DNA from: Nemertoderma westbladi | Taxonomy: Eukaryota; Xenacoelomorpha; Nemertodermatida; Nemertodermatidae | Direction: 5' to 3' | Length of the DNA: 39,294 nucleotides | Assembly (NCBI GenBank): GCA_032718475.1 | Contig: JAUCBJ010005576.1 | Location: 1-39,294, forward strand | Shown: positions 20,609-31,683 of the stretch, piece by piece | How the letters are laid out: each line of letters begins with the position of its first letter | Numbering within the stretch: position 1 is the first letter of the stretch | Position numbers and translations under genes: made by a program | Notes under the pieces: generated by a model | The model's input: the letters and a program-made list of their open reading frames with translations, nothing else | Told to the model about the DNA's origin: nothing | Databases searched by the model: none

Positions 20609-22165
20609 CCACTATGCTATACCTCTCCGCAATAAATTTGACACTTTTCACAAAGACCTCACATTATTAATTCCGCCCTGCACAAATCGTCTTCCAAATG
20701 TTCCCCTAAAAAATTGATTATTAAAACAAACAATGAAGCTCAAATTATTTCAGATCCTAAAAAAATAGCTGAAAAATTTAAGAGTCACTTTGCCACCATG
20801 GGATCGTCCTTACTGAACACACTACCCCACAGGCCTACCTCCTCCCCCCCTTCATCATATTTCTCACACTCGCGCGAATTCGTTTTGCCTCTCTGAAACC
20901 TCTCCAATTGAAATCCAATACAAAATTCTCAACCTAAAATTAAATTGTAGCTCCAAGAAGACCCTTTCCAATAAAACTCATAAGACTGGACCGTGGACCA
21001 CAAGATTCTTATACGGAAGCTTGAAGCCTGCGATGTCAGGGGCCCCCCATTACATCTCTTCTACGGTGTCAGCCCCCCCCCCCCCCCCCCCCCCACATTA
21101 CATCTCTTCTATGACTTTCTTGGTAATCGTAACCAATTTGTTTCGATTGACAGCATCCACTCAACCCTTCAACCCTTAAATTGCAGCGTCCCACAAGGCT
21201 CTGTCCTGTCCCCCTCTATATTTATAATCTTTATTAATGACCTTCCAAACGTGACTAACTTACTGACCACGCTATATGCCGATTACACGACGTTAATCAA
21301 CTCGCACGCCAATATTCAGACAGACCATTCTCAATGACACCAAGAATGAACTCACCAAACTAAACAGTTGGCTAATAGAAAATAAACTAATACTCCATTT
21401 AAAAAAAACCGAATATACTCTATTTACAAACCGTATCTTATATAATGACAATCGTTAACCCACAATCGAAATTAATAACTCCTCTATACAAATTACCGAC
21501 AACACAAAATTACTAGGCATCTGGCTGGATTCAAAACTCAGGTGGAAAACACACATAAATTATATCCTTAAAAAAATATCTTAATCTTCTGGAATATTTT
21601 ACAAGCTACGCCATATTTTTCCCTTACACATTCTCAGGACACTTTACTTCTCCCTAATTCACTCATACATCAACTACGGCATTATTCTATGGGGCAACTC
21701 CGATAAATCGATACTCAAATCTGTACGAATTAAAATTAATAAACTGATACACTGCATTACATTCTCCCACTATCAATCGTCCGCGTTACCACTTTACAAA
21801 GAACTAAAAATTTTACCTCTTAACAAACTATACGATCTCACTGTCGCCAACTTCATGTACGATATTCATTCTCACACAATTTCAACCTCCTTTTCAGCAA
21901 ACGCTACATTTCACACAACTACAATACTCGTTCTTATGCCCGAGGTGATTATACAACCCCCTTTTCAGGCTTACCTCCTCCCAACGTTCCGTGAGTTTTC
22001 GAGGTCCTGCCATCTGGAACTCTGTGCCACTTCACATTAGGATAAAAAAATCAAAACCATCGTTTTCTGCTTTTCAACTTTTGATTTTTCAACTTGTTAA
22101 TTCTTTGACCCCAATAAAGCCACAGCAAAAGGAAAATTGATTGACTTTTCCCTCAGTACCCGTCT
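20609..22165 (+). pseudogene. CR1/Jockey-like LINE, second copy: linker, damaged RT and C-terminus
   Basis: Plus-strand frames read a linker (NKFDTFHKDLTLLI, then DPKKIAEKFKSHFATMGSSL). The RT follows: VDHKILIRKLEACDVRG, then FLGNRNQFVSIDS, VPQGSVLSPSIFIIFINDLP (motif B region) and LYADYTTL. The last should be LYADDTTL, so the second catalytic aspartate of motif C is replaced by Tyr. The segment with motif A (normally xAFDTVDH) is mostly deleted just before VDHK. Beyond the RT come KLLGIWLDSKLRWKTHINY and NYGIILWGNS, the usual thumb/C-terminal landmarks, with scattered stops and frameshifts. The end lies near 22,130-22,165. It is 5'-truncated and abuts the 5' break of LINE A copy 3. Confidence 0.8.
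21031..21111. repeat. Local duplication flanking a 22-base C run
   Basis: CATTACATCTCTTCTA (16 bp) occurs at 21,048-21,063 and 21,096-21,111. Between them lie CGGTGTCAG, 22 C and one A. The first copy is itself preceded by GATGTCAGGGGCCCCC, so this reads as a tandem duplication of about 33 bp with a large C-run expansion in the second unit. It lies within the RT frame of the LINE. Confidence 0.75.
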
Positions 22166-23100
22166 ATAAACAAAATACACTAGCAAATGGGTCCACTATG
22201 AGTCCATAGCTTTCCAGTTCGCTTCTTGAACTAGTTTCCAGCCGAAAACAATCCATTTCCAGAGATAAAATCCTGAAGATGGACAGAATTTCGGTTAACA
22301 CTATTGCTATAGACCCAGGGCGATGTAGGTGATTGATGCAGACTGCATTAAAGTCTCCCAGGAATGTTAAGAATGCATGCTGATCCACTCCATCAGTAGC
22401 TGCTTGTAGATTGTGGTAGAAATTTCCCACCTCCTCTACAGGGGCAACACTAGTTGGAGAGTAGCACACAATCAGAACCACCTTAGGAAACTTCTTAGCC
22501 AGTCTTCCAGAACATGAGAGGTGGCAACGGATGATGCGGTTAGAGATTTGGTCTATTTTGTCCAATGCTGCATGTGCAGTTGGATTCATCAATAGACCAA
22601 TTCCACCATTGCCACTATCATATGCTGACGTGAGGGCGAGTCGCCAACCGCCCCCATGTCCTTAATCAGAACTTCATCAGTCTGTCCAGTCTGCATTCGG
22701 TGCTCTTGAACACCCACTGCGCTAAGAGAAAGCTTATCTACCAAGGCAGACAGCTCACCTTGACGCATTAGGGAGCCGAGTGTTAGGGTGTTTACTGAGG
22801 TAGACTTGCCTCAGATTTACCAATGGCTTTGTTGGTCGGGGTGGAACATGAGAGTAGCCCCCAACTCCAGAATCCCTCCCCACTCACAATCTGGCCTCCC
22901 TGGTGACCCAGGGTTTGGGCCAGAAAGGTCATCAGGAAAGGGACTCAAAGAATTGTTGGCTGCTCCCTCTCCAGTAGGGGGTGAGACAGGCAGCCGGTCA
23001 GGAGATAACTGACGCCTGTGAGGCCGATTGTGTCCGGTAATTCCACTGGCCTCTAGTCGCCGGACCTCCGCATTACTAATGTAATCCATAGTGGGGATGG
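22166..23100 (-). pseudogene. RTE-like LINE family C: N-terminus and endonuclease
   Basis: The minus-strand frame 23,089-22,817 begins MDYISNAEVRRLEASG and is Pro/Gly-rich, the leader seen ahead of the endonuclease. It is followed in other frames by LTLGSLMRQGELSALVDK and GVQEHRMQTGQ (catalytic E in QEH). The frame 22,592-22,164 carries VLIVCYSPTSVAPVEEVGNF and FLTFLGDFNAV, the conserved YSPT and GDFN motifs. Wording differs clearly from families A and B, so this is a third family. The sequence stops before the SDH motif, where the second CR1-like LINE begins on the opposite strand. At least two frameshifts are present. Confidence 0.8.
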
Positions 23101-23530
23101 GGGGTGCTTTTTTGCCGAGTCAGCTCTCGGGGCAAATACCACACCCTGGTTTGCCATTCCACAGGGTGGGTGTCGCAATGGAGTCAGATATGAGGCCCAT
23201 CACCCATATCTACTCTGTGCAGCTCATCTGACGGGCCATGAAAAGTACCCCCGCTGCCAGGTGCAGGTCGCAGTGATGTGAACTCAGAGTGGACATGAGA
23301 ACACTCTACTCCTGACCAGCCTTTTGTAGATCACAATCTGCCTTGCCAGGTCATATACCCCTACAGCCAAGTTAAGTATATTGATTCTTAATCCAGGACC
23401 ATGGGCGTCCTTATCCCAGAACGAAGGGGGTCCTAGTTACAGGACCAGATTTGCCCTTAGTAAGAGGGTCTATGCAACCACAGGTGGCACCTCCTTTATG
23501 CTGCATGGAGGTGGCAAGTTTTCTTGATCA
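23101..23530 (-). mobile_element. Probable 5' UTR of LINE family C
   Basis: Noncoding, moderately GC-rich sequence directly upstream of the family C start codon on the minus strand. The border at about 23,530 is set only by the change to AT-rich DNA. Confidence 0.4.
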
Positions 23531-24061
23531 ATGACCTAGAATACCTGACGTGACCAAATTCAAAGTAATTCATGTACTGTAAGAACATGTAAAAAATAAT
23601 TTATTATTTTACAGTTTATTTCATTTATCTTCTATCGAAATTTAGCCCCGTAACGAGGTCGTTAGGTCGGCGTCATTATGTCCTCTTATTTGAATTGTAG
23701 TTTTATTTGTCAATAAACTGTAGTCTGTAATCTGATTTACTCTCGTTTATTGATTCCTTAGAATATCAGTCTCAGTATCCAGCTACCAATCTCAGGACCT
23801 AACGCCGCTTCACCTAACGACAAATGGATCTAATGTAATGATCCCCAGCATCTTTTCATATAAAAGAATGCCACCATTAATTGCAAAATTAAAATAAACT
23901 CTACTGGTCTGGGGACTGCTATACTATAGGTCAACAAAATCTTGTTTAAGGAGTCTTATTCACACAAAGCTGAGAATCAAGCCGCTTGTTTTGCCGCTTT
24001 TCAAAAGACATGGGACAGTGAATGGTTGACGTGGTGAACGGTTTGAGAATGACATGGGTAC
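23531..24061. other. Noncoding stretch with an inverted repeat and precursor-like satellite units
   Basis: GTCGTTAGGTC near 23,659 faces CCTAACGAC near 23,812, giving arms of about 11 bp around a 150-bp segment that also carries AATAAA near 23,713. At 24,015-24,060 lie diverged versions of the following satellite (GGTTGACGTGGTGAACGG, then GGTACGGTGAAAGG), possibly its founding units. No gene is seen. Confidence 0.4.
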
Positions 24062-24070
24062 GGTGAAAGG

Positions 24071-26885
24071 TTCACGTGGTGAATGGTTCACGTGGTGAAC
24101 GGTTCACGTGGTGAACGGTTCACGTGGTGAACGGTTCACGTGGTGAACGGTTCACGTGGTGAACGGTTCACGTGGTGAACGGTTCACGTGGTGAACGGTT
24201 CACGTGGTGAAGGGTTCACGTGGTGAAGGGTTCACGTGGTGAAGGGTTCACGTGGTGAAGGGTTCACGTGGTGAAGGGTTCACGTGGTGAAGGGTTCACG
24301 TGGTGAAGGGTTCACGTGGTGAAGGGTTCACGTGGTGAAGGGTTCACGTGGTGAAGGGTTCACGTGGTGAAGGGTTCACGTGGTGAAGGGTTCACGTGGT
24401 GAAGGGTTCACGTGGTGAACGGTTCACGTGGTGAACGGTTCACGTGGTGAACGGTTCACGTGGTGAACGTTTCACGTGGTGAAAGGTTCACGTGGTGAAA
24501 GGTTCACGTGGTGAACGGTTCACGTGGTGAACGGTTCACGTGGTGAACGGTTCACGTGGTGAACGGTTCACGTGGTGAACGGTTCACGTGGTGAACGGTT
24601 CACGTGGTGAACGGTTCACGTGGTGAACGGTTCACGTGGTGAACGGTTCACGTGGTGAACGGTTCACGTGGTGAACGGTTCACGTGGTGAACGGTTCACG
24701 TGGTGAACGGTTCACGTGGTGAACGGTTCACGTGGTGAACGGTTCACGTGGTGAACGGTTCACGTGGTGAACGGTTCACGTGGTGAACGGTTCACGTGGT
24801 GAACGGTTCACGTGGTGAACGGTTCACGTGGTGAAGGGTTCACGTGGTGAAGGGTTCACGTGGTGAAGGGTTCACGTGGTGAAGGGTTCACGTGGTGAAC
24901 GGTTCACGTGGTGAACGGTTCACGTGGTGAACGGTTCACGTGGTGAACGTTTCACGTGGTGAACGGTTCACGTGGTGAAAGGTTCACGTGGTGAACGGTT
25001 CACGTGGTGAACGGTTCACGTGGTGAACGGTTCACGTGGTGAACGGTTCACGTGGTGAACGGTTCACGTGGTGAACGGTTCACGTGGTGAACGGTTCACG
25101 TGGTGAACGGTTCACGTGGTGAACGGTTCACGTGGTGAACGGTTCACGTGGTGAACGGTTCACGTGGTGAACGGTTCACGTGGTGAACGGTTCACGTGGT
25201 GAACGGTTCACGTGGTGAACGGTTCACGTGGTGAACGGTTCACGTGGTGAACGGTTCACGTGGTGAACGGTTCACGTGGTGAACGGTTCACGTGGTGAAC
25301 GGTTCACGTGGTGAACGGTTCACGTGGTGAACGGTTCACGTGGTGAACGGTTCACGTGGTGAACGGTTCACGTGGTGAACGGTTCACGTGGTGAACGGTT
25401 CACGGGGTGAACGGTTCACGTGGTGAACGGTTCACGTGGTGAAGGGTTCACGTGGTGAAGGGTTCACGTGGTGAAGGGTTCACGTGGTGAAGGGTTCACG
25501 TGGTGAAGGGTTCACGTGGTGAACGGTTCACGTGGTGAACGGTTCACGTGGTGAACGGTTCACGTGGTGAACGGTTCACGTGGTGAACGGTTCACGTGGT
25601 GAACGGTTCACGTGGTGAACGGTTCACGTGGTGAACGGTTCACGTGGTGAACGGTTCACGTGGTGAACGGTTCACGTGGTGAACGGTTCACGTGGTGAAC
25701 GGTTCACGTGGTGAACGGTTCACGTGGTGAACGGTTCACGTGGTGAACGGTTCACGTGGTGAAGGGTTCACGTGGTGAAGGGTTCACGTGGTGAAGGGTT
25801 CACGTGGTGAAGGGTTCACGTGGTGAAGGGTTCACGTGGTGAAGGGTTCACGTGGTGAAGGGTTCACGTGGTGAAGGGTTCACGTGGTGAAGGGTTCACG
25901 TGGTGAAGGGTTCACGTGGTGAACGGTTCACGTGGTGAACGGTTCACGTGGTGAACGGTTCACGTGGTGAACGGTTCACGTGGTGAAAGGTTCACGTGGT
26001 GAACGGTTCACGTGGTGAACGGTTCACGTGGTGAACGGTTCACGTGGTGAACGGTTCACGTGGTGAACGGTTCACGTGGTGAACGGTTCACGTGGTGAAC
26101 GGTTCACGTGGTGAACGGTTCACGTGGTGAACGGTTCACGTGGTGAACGGTTCACGTGGTGAACGGTTCACGTGGTGAACGGTTCACGTGGTGAACGGTT
26201 CACGTGGTGAACGGTTCACGTGGTGAACGGTTCACGTGGTGAACGGTTCACGTGGTGAAGGGTTCACGTGGTGAAGGGTTCACGTGGTGAAGGGTTCACG
26301 TGGTGAAGGGTTCACGTGGTGAAGGGTTCACGTGGTGAAGGGTTCACGTGGTGAACGGTTCACGTGGTGAACGTTTCACGTGGTGAAAGGTTCACGTGGT
26401 GAACGGTTCACGTGGTGAACGGTTCACGTGGTGAACGGTTCACGTGGTGAACGGTTCACGTGGTGAACGGTTCACGTGGTGAACGGTTCACGTGGTGAAC
26501 GGTTCACGTGGTGAACGGTTCACGTGGTGAACGGTTCACGTGGTGAACGGTTCACGTGGTGAACGGTTCACGTGGTGAACGGTTCACGTGGTGAACGGTT
26601 CACGTGGTGAACGGTTCACGTGGTGAACGGTTCACGTGGTGAACGGTTCACGTGGTGAACGGTTCACGTGGTGAACGGTTCACGTGGTGAACGGTTCACG
26701 TGGTGAACGGTTCAAGTGGTGAACGGTTCACGTGGTGAACGGTTCACGTGGTGAACGGTTCACGTGGTGAACGGTTCACGTGGTGAACGGTTCACGTGGT
26801 GAACGGTTCACGTGGTGACCGGTTCACGTGGTGAACGGTTCACGTGGTGAACGGTTCACGTGGTGAACGGTTCACGTGGTGAACG
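24071..26885. repeat. 16-bp satellite GGTTCACGTGGTGAAC, about 176 units, each with an E-box
   Basis: Units of 16 bp run for 2,815 bp without any net indel: position 24,071 and position 26,871 are in the same phase (175 x 16). Each unit holds the palindromic E-box CACGTG inside an imperfect hairpin (GTTCAC-GTG-GTGAAC). Variation is almost confined to one base in GAA[C/G/A]GG, with C and G variants forming blocks; the longest G block is about 13 units at 24,210-24,415. Rare variants are GAACGT at 24,470, 24,950 and 26,374. The E-box is lost in only two units by eye (CACGGG at 25,405 and CAAGTG at 26,715). There is no protein-coding role. The conserved 16-bp phase suggests homogenisation by unequal exchange. 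Confidence 0.97.
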
Positions 26886-27128
26886 ATTGTATCGATAATG
26901 TATATGTTCGTTTTATGTTAAGGTTATGTTTAATTTTGTTCGCAGGTACATATATCCGCACATATACGCACATATTCCGATATAGACAAATATCCCGTTG
27001 TTGAATGATATCATCAGCTGGTAGAATAGTTATTTAGCTTGCAGCCATAAAAAAGAGAGTTTCAACTTTCCATCTAGCATTAGCTTTAGCTCCATCTAGC
27101 GAGAGAATGGAATTTATTTTGTAAAAAC
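26886..27128. other. Unassigned AT-rich DNA after the satellite
   Basis: No ORF. It contains a short purine/pyrimidine stretch of CATATACGCACATAT type near 26,950-26,990. The array ends sharply at GAACGATTG. Confidence 0.4.
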
Positions 27129-27323
27129 CTACGCTAAATTACCCGCAGGGCGTAAAGGGTAACTCCATTCATAGTTCTCTGGTGCGTGTCCGAATTCGGA
27201 TAAAGGAAAACTCATAAAGGTGAAACTATCAGAAAGTTCGCCAAGTACGTATCCGTGCGTATTGTAATATAATGGTGACCCATATGCTTTTAGGGCACTA
27301 CACATAGTTTCTGAACAATTCAT
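27129..27323 (-). CDS. Possible short host ORF or exon (64 codons), unidentified
   Basis: A minus-strand ATG frame of 64 codons with a balanced, protein-like composition (MNCSETMCSALKAYGSPLYY at the start, SYPLRPAGNLA at the end). A TAG stop is followed about 12 bases later by AATAAA, a polyadenylation hexamer. GT dinucleotides near the end (GCGGGTAATT) could also act as a donor if this is an exon. No family is recognised, there is no signal peptide or membrane segment, and nothing nearby extends it. In AT-rich DNA an ORF of this length can occur by chance, so this is only a candidate. Confidence 0.2.
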   Translation of the reverse strand: MNCSETMCSALKAYGSPLYYNTHGYVLGELSDSFTFMSFPLSEFGHAPENYEWSYPLRPAGNLA

Positions 27324-27793
27324 TGTAAATGCATATTATAAAGGAACTTTCAACAAACATCTAACAATAATTATTATTTAATTGTATTACCTCACGTTCG
27401 TATCCCATTATCAAATTTAGAATCTATGAGTTATTATGAGTTGAAATTAATTCCAGTTTTGAAACTGATAATAACGAGACAATGTCAGAGAGCGTATAAC
27501 TTACTTACTGCAGTAGTTGAACGTGGATTACGTGACATAGACGATAAACTTGTATAAATTTCGGGTAATTCGACTTCATTAAGAAAAGGTATCATGTCTT
27601 TATCATTTTCTGTAGAAAAAGTCTTGGAGTGTGTGAGTGTAGTCTGAATGTGGCTGAAATAGGCAACAAAGTATTAAGTATTTGTTACTTATTGACGAAT
27701 GGGACAGTATAAAGGGTAAAAAAGTGTATCCTTATCACATTTCTAATAGGAGGAAACGGAGCGGTGTACTGAGATATGAATGATGCAGACGTA
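27324..27793. other. Unassigned AT-rich DNA
   Basis: No ORF or repeat of note between the candidate ORF and the TTAA of the second piggyBac-like element. Confidence 0.4.
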
Positions 27794-27797
27794 TTAA

Positions 27798-29310
27798 CCC
27801 TAACCCTATTAGTACCGGGCTATAAAATGTACAAAAGACCGGGGGGGGGGGGGGGATCATATTGACTCCCCCATCCCCCACCCCCATAAAATCTACAAAT
27901 TTTAACGAAAACGTCTGATTTTTTTGTTTGTACGTAGATTTCACTAATTTGAATCCGACCAAACAAAAAAAAATTCGAAAAAATGTACTGGGGTGGTTAT
28001 TTTGCAGCACCAAAATTACATGTAGTGAACAATTTTCATACAATTGAAAGTTACATTTTTCGGCTAATTGTTTTTCAATACAGGTTTTCTGGGGCGCAAA
28101 ATCCATTTGAAAATATTTACAAATCATCTGATTATTATAAATGGCTGTTTTAGTCCTCTACGTCGCGTCGGCAAAAAATGAAAAAAACAAGTGCCCAGCA
28201 CTTTTAGTTTGAACACAAAATTTTTAATTCACTCATACGATACCATAAATTCAGATTTTCAGGTTTTCTGTGGCGCTGATTCTAATGGAATACATTTCTA
28301 ATTTGCCAGATCATTGCTATTCGTATTTTCCGGTGTAATATGGCAAATTTTGGTGCTAGCACCAAATTTCGTACCATCACCAAAAATTATTTATTTATTA
28401 TATTTATTTATATATTTAAAAGTTTGATATATCCAGTGCTGTTTTTAATGATTCCATCGGATTCAGGAGCCTCAAAAACCCGTATAACGTAAGAAACAAG
28501 ATAATACTATCCATTGATCAATTTACTTATTTTCAAAAATTTGGTGCTGGCATATCAATTTTCACCCACCTGCGAAAAATACAAGTTTGAAAACTCTTAT
28601 GCAATGAATTTAGAGCCCTAAAAATCCGTGTAACGCAAGAAACAAGGTGACACAATCAATTTATATATTTGATGGTTTTCAAAATTTGATGCTAGCACCA
28701 AATTTTGCACCCACTTCCGAAAAATAAGAGTTTGAGATGTTTAATTAGATAATTATTTATTCCATTGAATTCAGAACCGCCATAAACCTCTAAAACGCGA
28801 GATATGAGTTGTCTCAAGCAATTGAACTATTGAGTGGATTTTCAAAATATCGCGCTGGCACCAAATTTTGCACACCGCACCGAAAAATACAAGTTTGATA
28901 CACCTGGTGCAACTCGTATATATTCCATCGAAATCAGAACTCCAGAAAACCCCTATTGCGCAAAAAACAGGTTCAAACAATCAATTTACAAAATTTTAAT
29001 ATTTCAAAATTTAGTGCTGTCACCAAAATTTGGCACCCGCCGAAAAAACAAGTTTGAAATTTCTAAATTAATTTACATGAATTCCATCTAATTACCACCC
29101 AATCTAGTCTAATCTAGTCACACTAATCTAACACCAAAAAACCGGTGTAAATAAAAAATAGAGTTGTTTCAAGTTGAATGTTTCAAATCATATTTCATGA
29201 AATGTAATTTTAAAAAAAAGTGCCAAAAGAAGGGTTAAAAATGGTGATAAAACTTGAAAACTTCCCAATATTTTGGTAAACCCTTTTCACTATTAATAAG
29301 ACAATAGTAC
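27798..29310. mobile_element. piggyBac-like non-autonomous element, copy 2, inverted and truncated
   Basis: After TTAA at 27,794-27,797 the sequence reads CCCTAACCCTATTAGTACCG, the right end of copy 1 in reverse with an extra CCCTAA. A 15-base G run (27,841-27,855), ATCATATTGAC and a C-rich arm follow, the same hairpin design. The interior repeats the 130-160-bp units of copy 1 in reverse order, with palindromes near 28,351, 28,541, 28,690, 28,853 and 29,015. Homology to the outer part of copy 1 (CTATTGTCTT, AACCCTWCTTTTGGCAC) is visible to about 29,305. The opposite terminus with its hairpin is missing. A 130-codon frame in it (27,735-28,127, minus) is not conserved and was not called. Confidence 0.75.
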
Positions 29311-29834
29311 CAATACTAATAACCAATACTACTACTGTACCAAATTCAAAAAATATAAGTTCGAAATGATCGTTAATTGAATGATTTTTCAACGTTTTCA
29401 ATATAAAGAAATTTACAAATCTAAAAATAATCAAAATATGCCAAAAATGAGTGAAAAATAGAAAGAAGAGGGAGATGGAGATGGAAAGACAAGGAGGGTC
29501 GGGTACACTACAGAGTTCAGAGCTACTTGTGAAATGTAAAGATCGTTTAAGGTCCTATTACCCGTGTATCCAAGTGATACTTTATACACAAGTATGCAAA
29601 TATAGTTATTACTCAACATACAAACTTTTATTCTTAAATATTATTATTTTTCCTCTCGAATATACCGCAAAATCGGGAGAAAGGGTTTCATTAGTTACAT
29701 AAGTATCCCAAGTAGAATTTATTTTACTTTTTACCTGCCGAAAAAAGTAAAATGAAATATTTTTGGTGGAATTTCTAAAAGTTTATTACATTTGTTGAAG
29801 GAACATCGATGTAGAAAATGTTTGCACTTAATTT
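29311..29834. other. Unassigned AT-rich DNA
   Basis: No convincing ORF. A purine-rich AAGAGGGAGATGGAGATGG stretch lies near 29,465. It ends where the CCAAAACCCATT satellite starts. Confidence 0.4.
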
Positions 29835-30753
29835 GAGCAAAACCCATTCCAAAACCCATCCAAAACCCATTCAAAACCCATTCCCAAACCCATCCAAAAC
29901 CCATTCCAAAACCCATTCCAAAACCCATTCAAAACCCATTCCAAAACCCATTCAAAACCCATTCCAAAACCCATCCAAAACCCATTCCAAAACCCATTCA
30001 AAACCCATTCCAAAACCCATCCAAAACCCATTCCAAAACCCATTCAAAATCCATTCCAAAACCCATTCAAAACCCACCCAAAACCCATTCCAAAACCCAT
30101 TCAAAATCCATTCCAAAACCCATTCCAAAACCCATTCAAAATCCATTCCACACCCATCCAAAACCCATTCCAAAACCCATTCAAAACCCATTCCAAAACC
30201 CATCCAAAACCCATTCCAAAACCCATTCAAAATCTACTCCAAAACCCATCCAAAACCCATTCCAAAACCCATTCAAAATCCATTCCAAAACCCATTCCAA
30301 AACCCATTCAAAACCCATCCAAAACCCATTCCAAAACCCATTCCAAAACCCATCCAAAACCCATTCCAAAACCCATTCAAAATCCATTCCAAAACCCATT
30401 CCAAAACCCATTCAAAACCCATCCAAAACCCATTCCAAAACCCATTCAAAATCCATTCCAAAACCCATTCCAAAACCCATTCAAAATCCATTCCACACCC
30501 ATCCAAAACCCATTCCAAAACCCATTCAAAACCCATTCCAAAACCCATCCAAAACCCATTCCAAAACCCATTCAAAATCCACTCCAAAACCCATCCAAAA
30601 CCCATTCCAAAACCCATTCAAAATCCATTCCAAAACCCATTCCAAAACCCATTCAAAACCCATCCAAACCCCATTCCAAAACCCATTCCAAAACCCATTC
30701 AAAACCCATTCCAAAACCCATCCAAAACCCATTCAAAACCCATTCCAAAACCC
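29835..30753. repeat. 11/12-bp satellite (C)CAAAACCCATT, about 80 units
   Basis: Units CCAAAACCCATT (12 bp) and CAAAACCCATT (11 bp) alternate irregularly, with CAAAATCCATT, CCAAAACCCATC and rare CCACACCCATC variants. None of the three phases on the plus strand creates a stop, and the complementary strand is also largely open. A 323-codon frame therefore runs through it on the plus strand and Trp/Gly/Phe-rich frames on the minus strand. A longer pattern of about 230-340 bp recurs: the phrase around the CCACACCCATC variant appears at 30,148 and 30,492. This is satellite DNA, not a gene. Confidence 0.93.
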
Positions 30754-31674
30754 AGTCACATTCACACACAAAAGTTATTGAAACTGTAGTGGCTGCAAAA
30801 CGGAACTCAATATCCAATATTGGTTTATATTATTAAGCGGCTCTTTATTAACGTAATAAATATTCGAGAACACTAAATTATTTAACATTCAGTAAGGCAG
30901 CATCAGGAGTTGAAGAGTACAATAATTTGAATCGCTGTAACTATGGAAGTAATATCGTAATATACTACCGTTAAATTGTATGCGTAACACTACAGTATAT
31001 ATATATATATAGCTTTATTTTTTATTTATAAATTAAGCAACAAAGAGTACCAATTTAAGAATAAAATTACGTATATATTACATGGGAAAAAATAAGTGGA
31101 ACATTTTTATCAATATTCTCCCACCATTTATTATCCTCGCTGACGATCGGTAAATAAAATGAATCGAGAATAGTGAAAAAAACTTTTCAAACCCATGTAA
31201 TAAATAATTATTATTATCTGTACATACTTGACAAGTTTAATGACGAGGATATGACGATGCTTCTACCTAAGAAATCTGTCGATATAGATGTTCACATATA
31301 TTTAATATAAATTAAATTAGAAAAACTCTTCTACATATTTTCATTACCCAAATTGATATATCTACAGCACAAAACAGCATTAATTATTTTATTTAACTGG
31401 CATTTTCGGTATTTTTATCGACCTTTGTACCTTTATTATACTAACCAGGAGTTAACAACCTAATCTAATAAACGGTTATCAACATCCAAAATAATTGATG
31501 TGGCTTATGGTTCATTTATCCTACTTCCTGGGCAAACTTTGATAAGCAAGTGAGGCAGGAAATACATTAAATTAACTCCTAAAAGTTTTATTTTAGAAAA
31601 CAAATTTGTGATTGGATAATCATATTATTGGGTTGAACAGTTTCCTTCAAATGGCCAGCTAATTTATATCAGTA
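30754..31674. other. Unassigned AT-rich DNA
   Basis: About 0.9 kb with no ORF above background and no repeat beyond a short (TA)n near 31,000. The 9-bp GCAATACAG target of the following transposon ends it. Confidence 0.45.
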
Positions 31675-31683
31675 GCAATACAG

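Noticed and set aside
24071-26885. CRISPR array
   Set aside because: The 16-bp units are head to tail with no spacers, in a eukaryotic context.
29835-30753. Telomeric repeat tract
   Set aside because: The unit does not match TTAGGG, TTAGG or other known metazoan telomere units; the resemblance to ciliate G4T4 is only general.
29818-30789. A 323-codon plus-strand open frame, the longest in the window
   Set aside because: It is made almost wholly of 11/12-bp satellite units that lack stops in all phases, and the opposite strand is open too. The repeat explains the frame.
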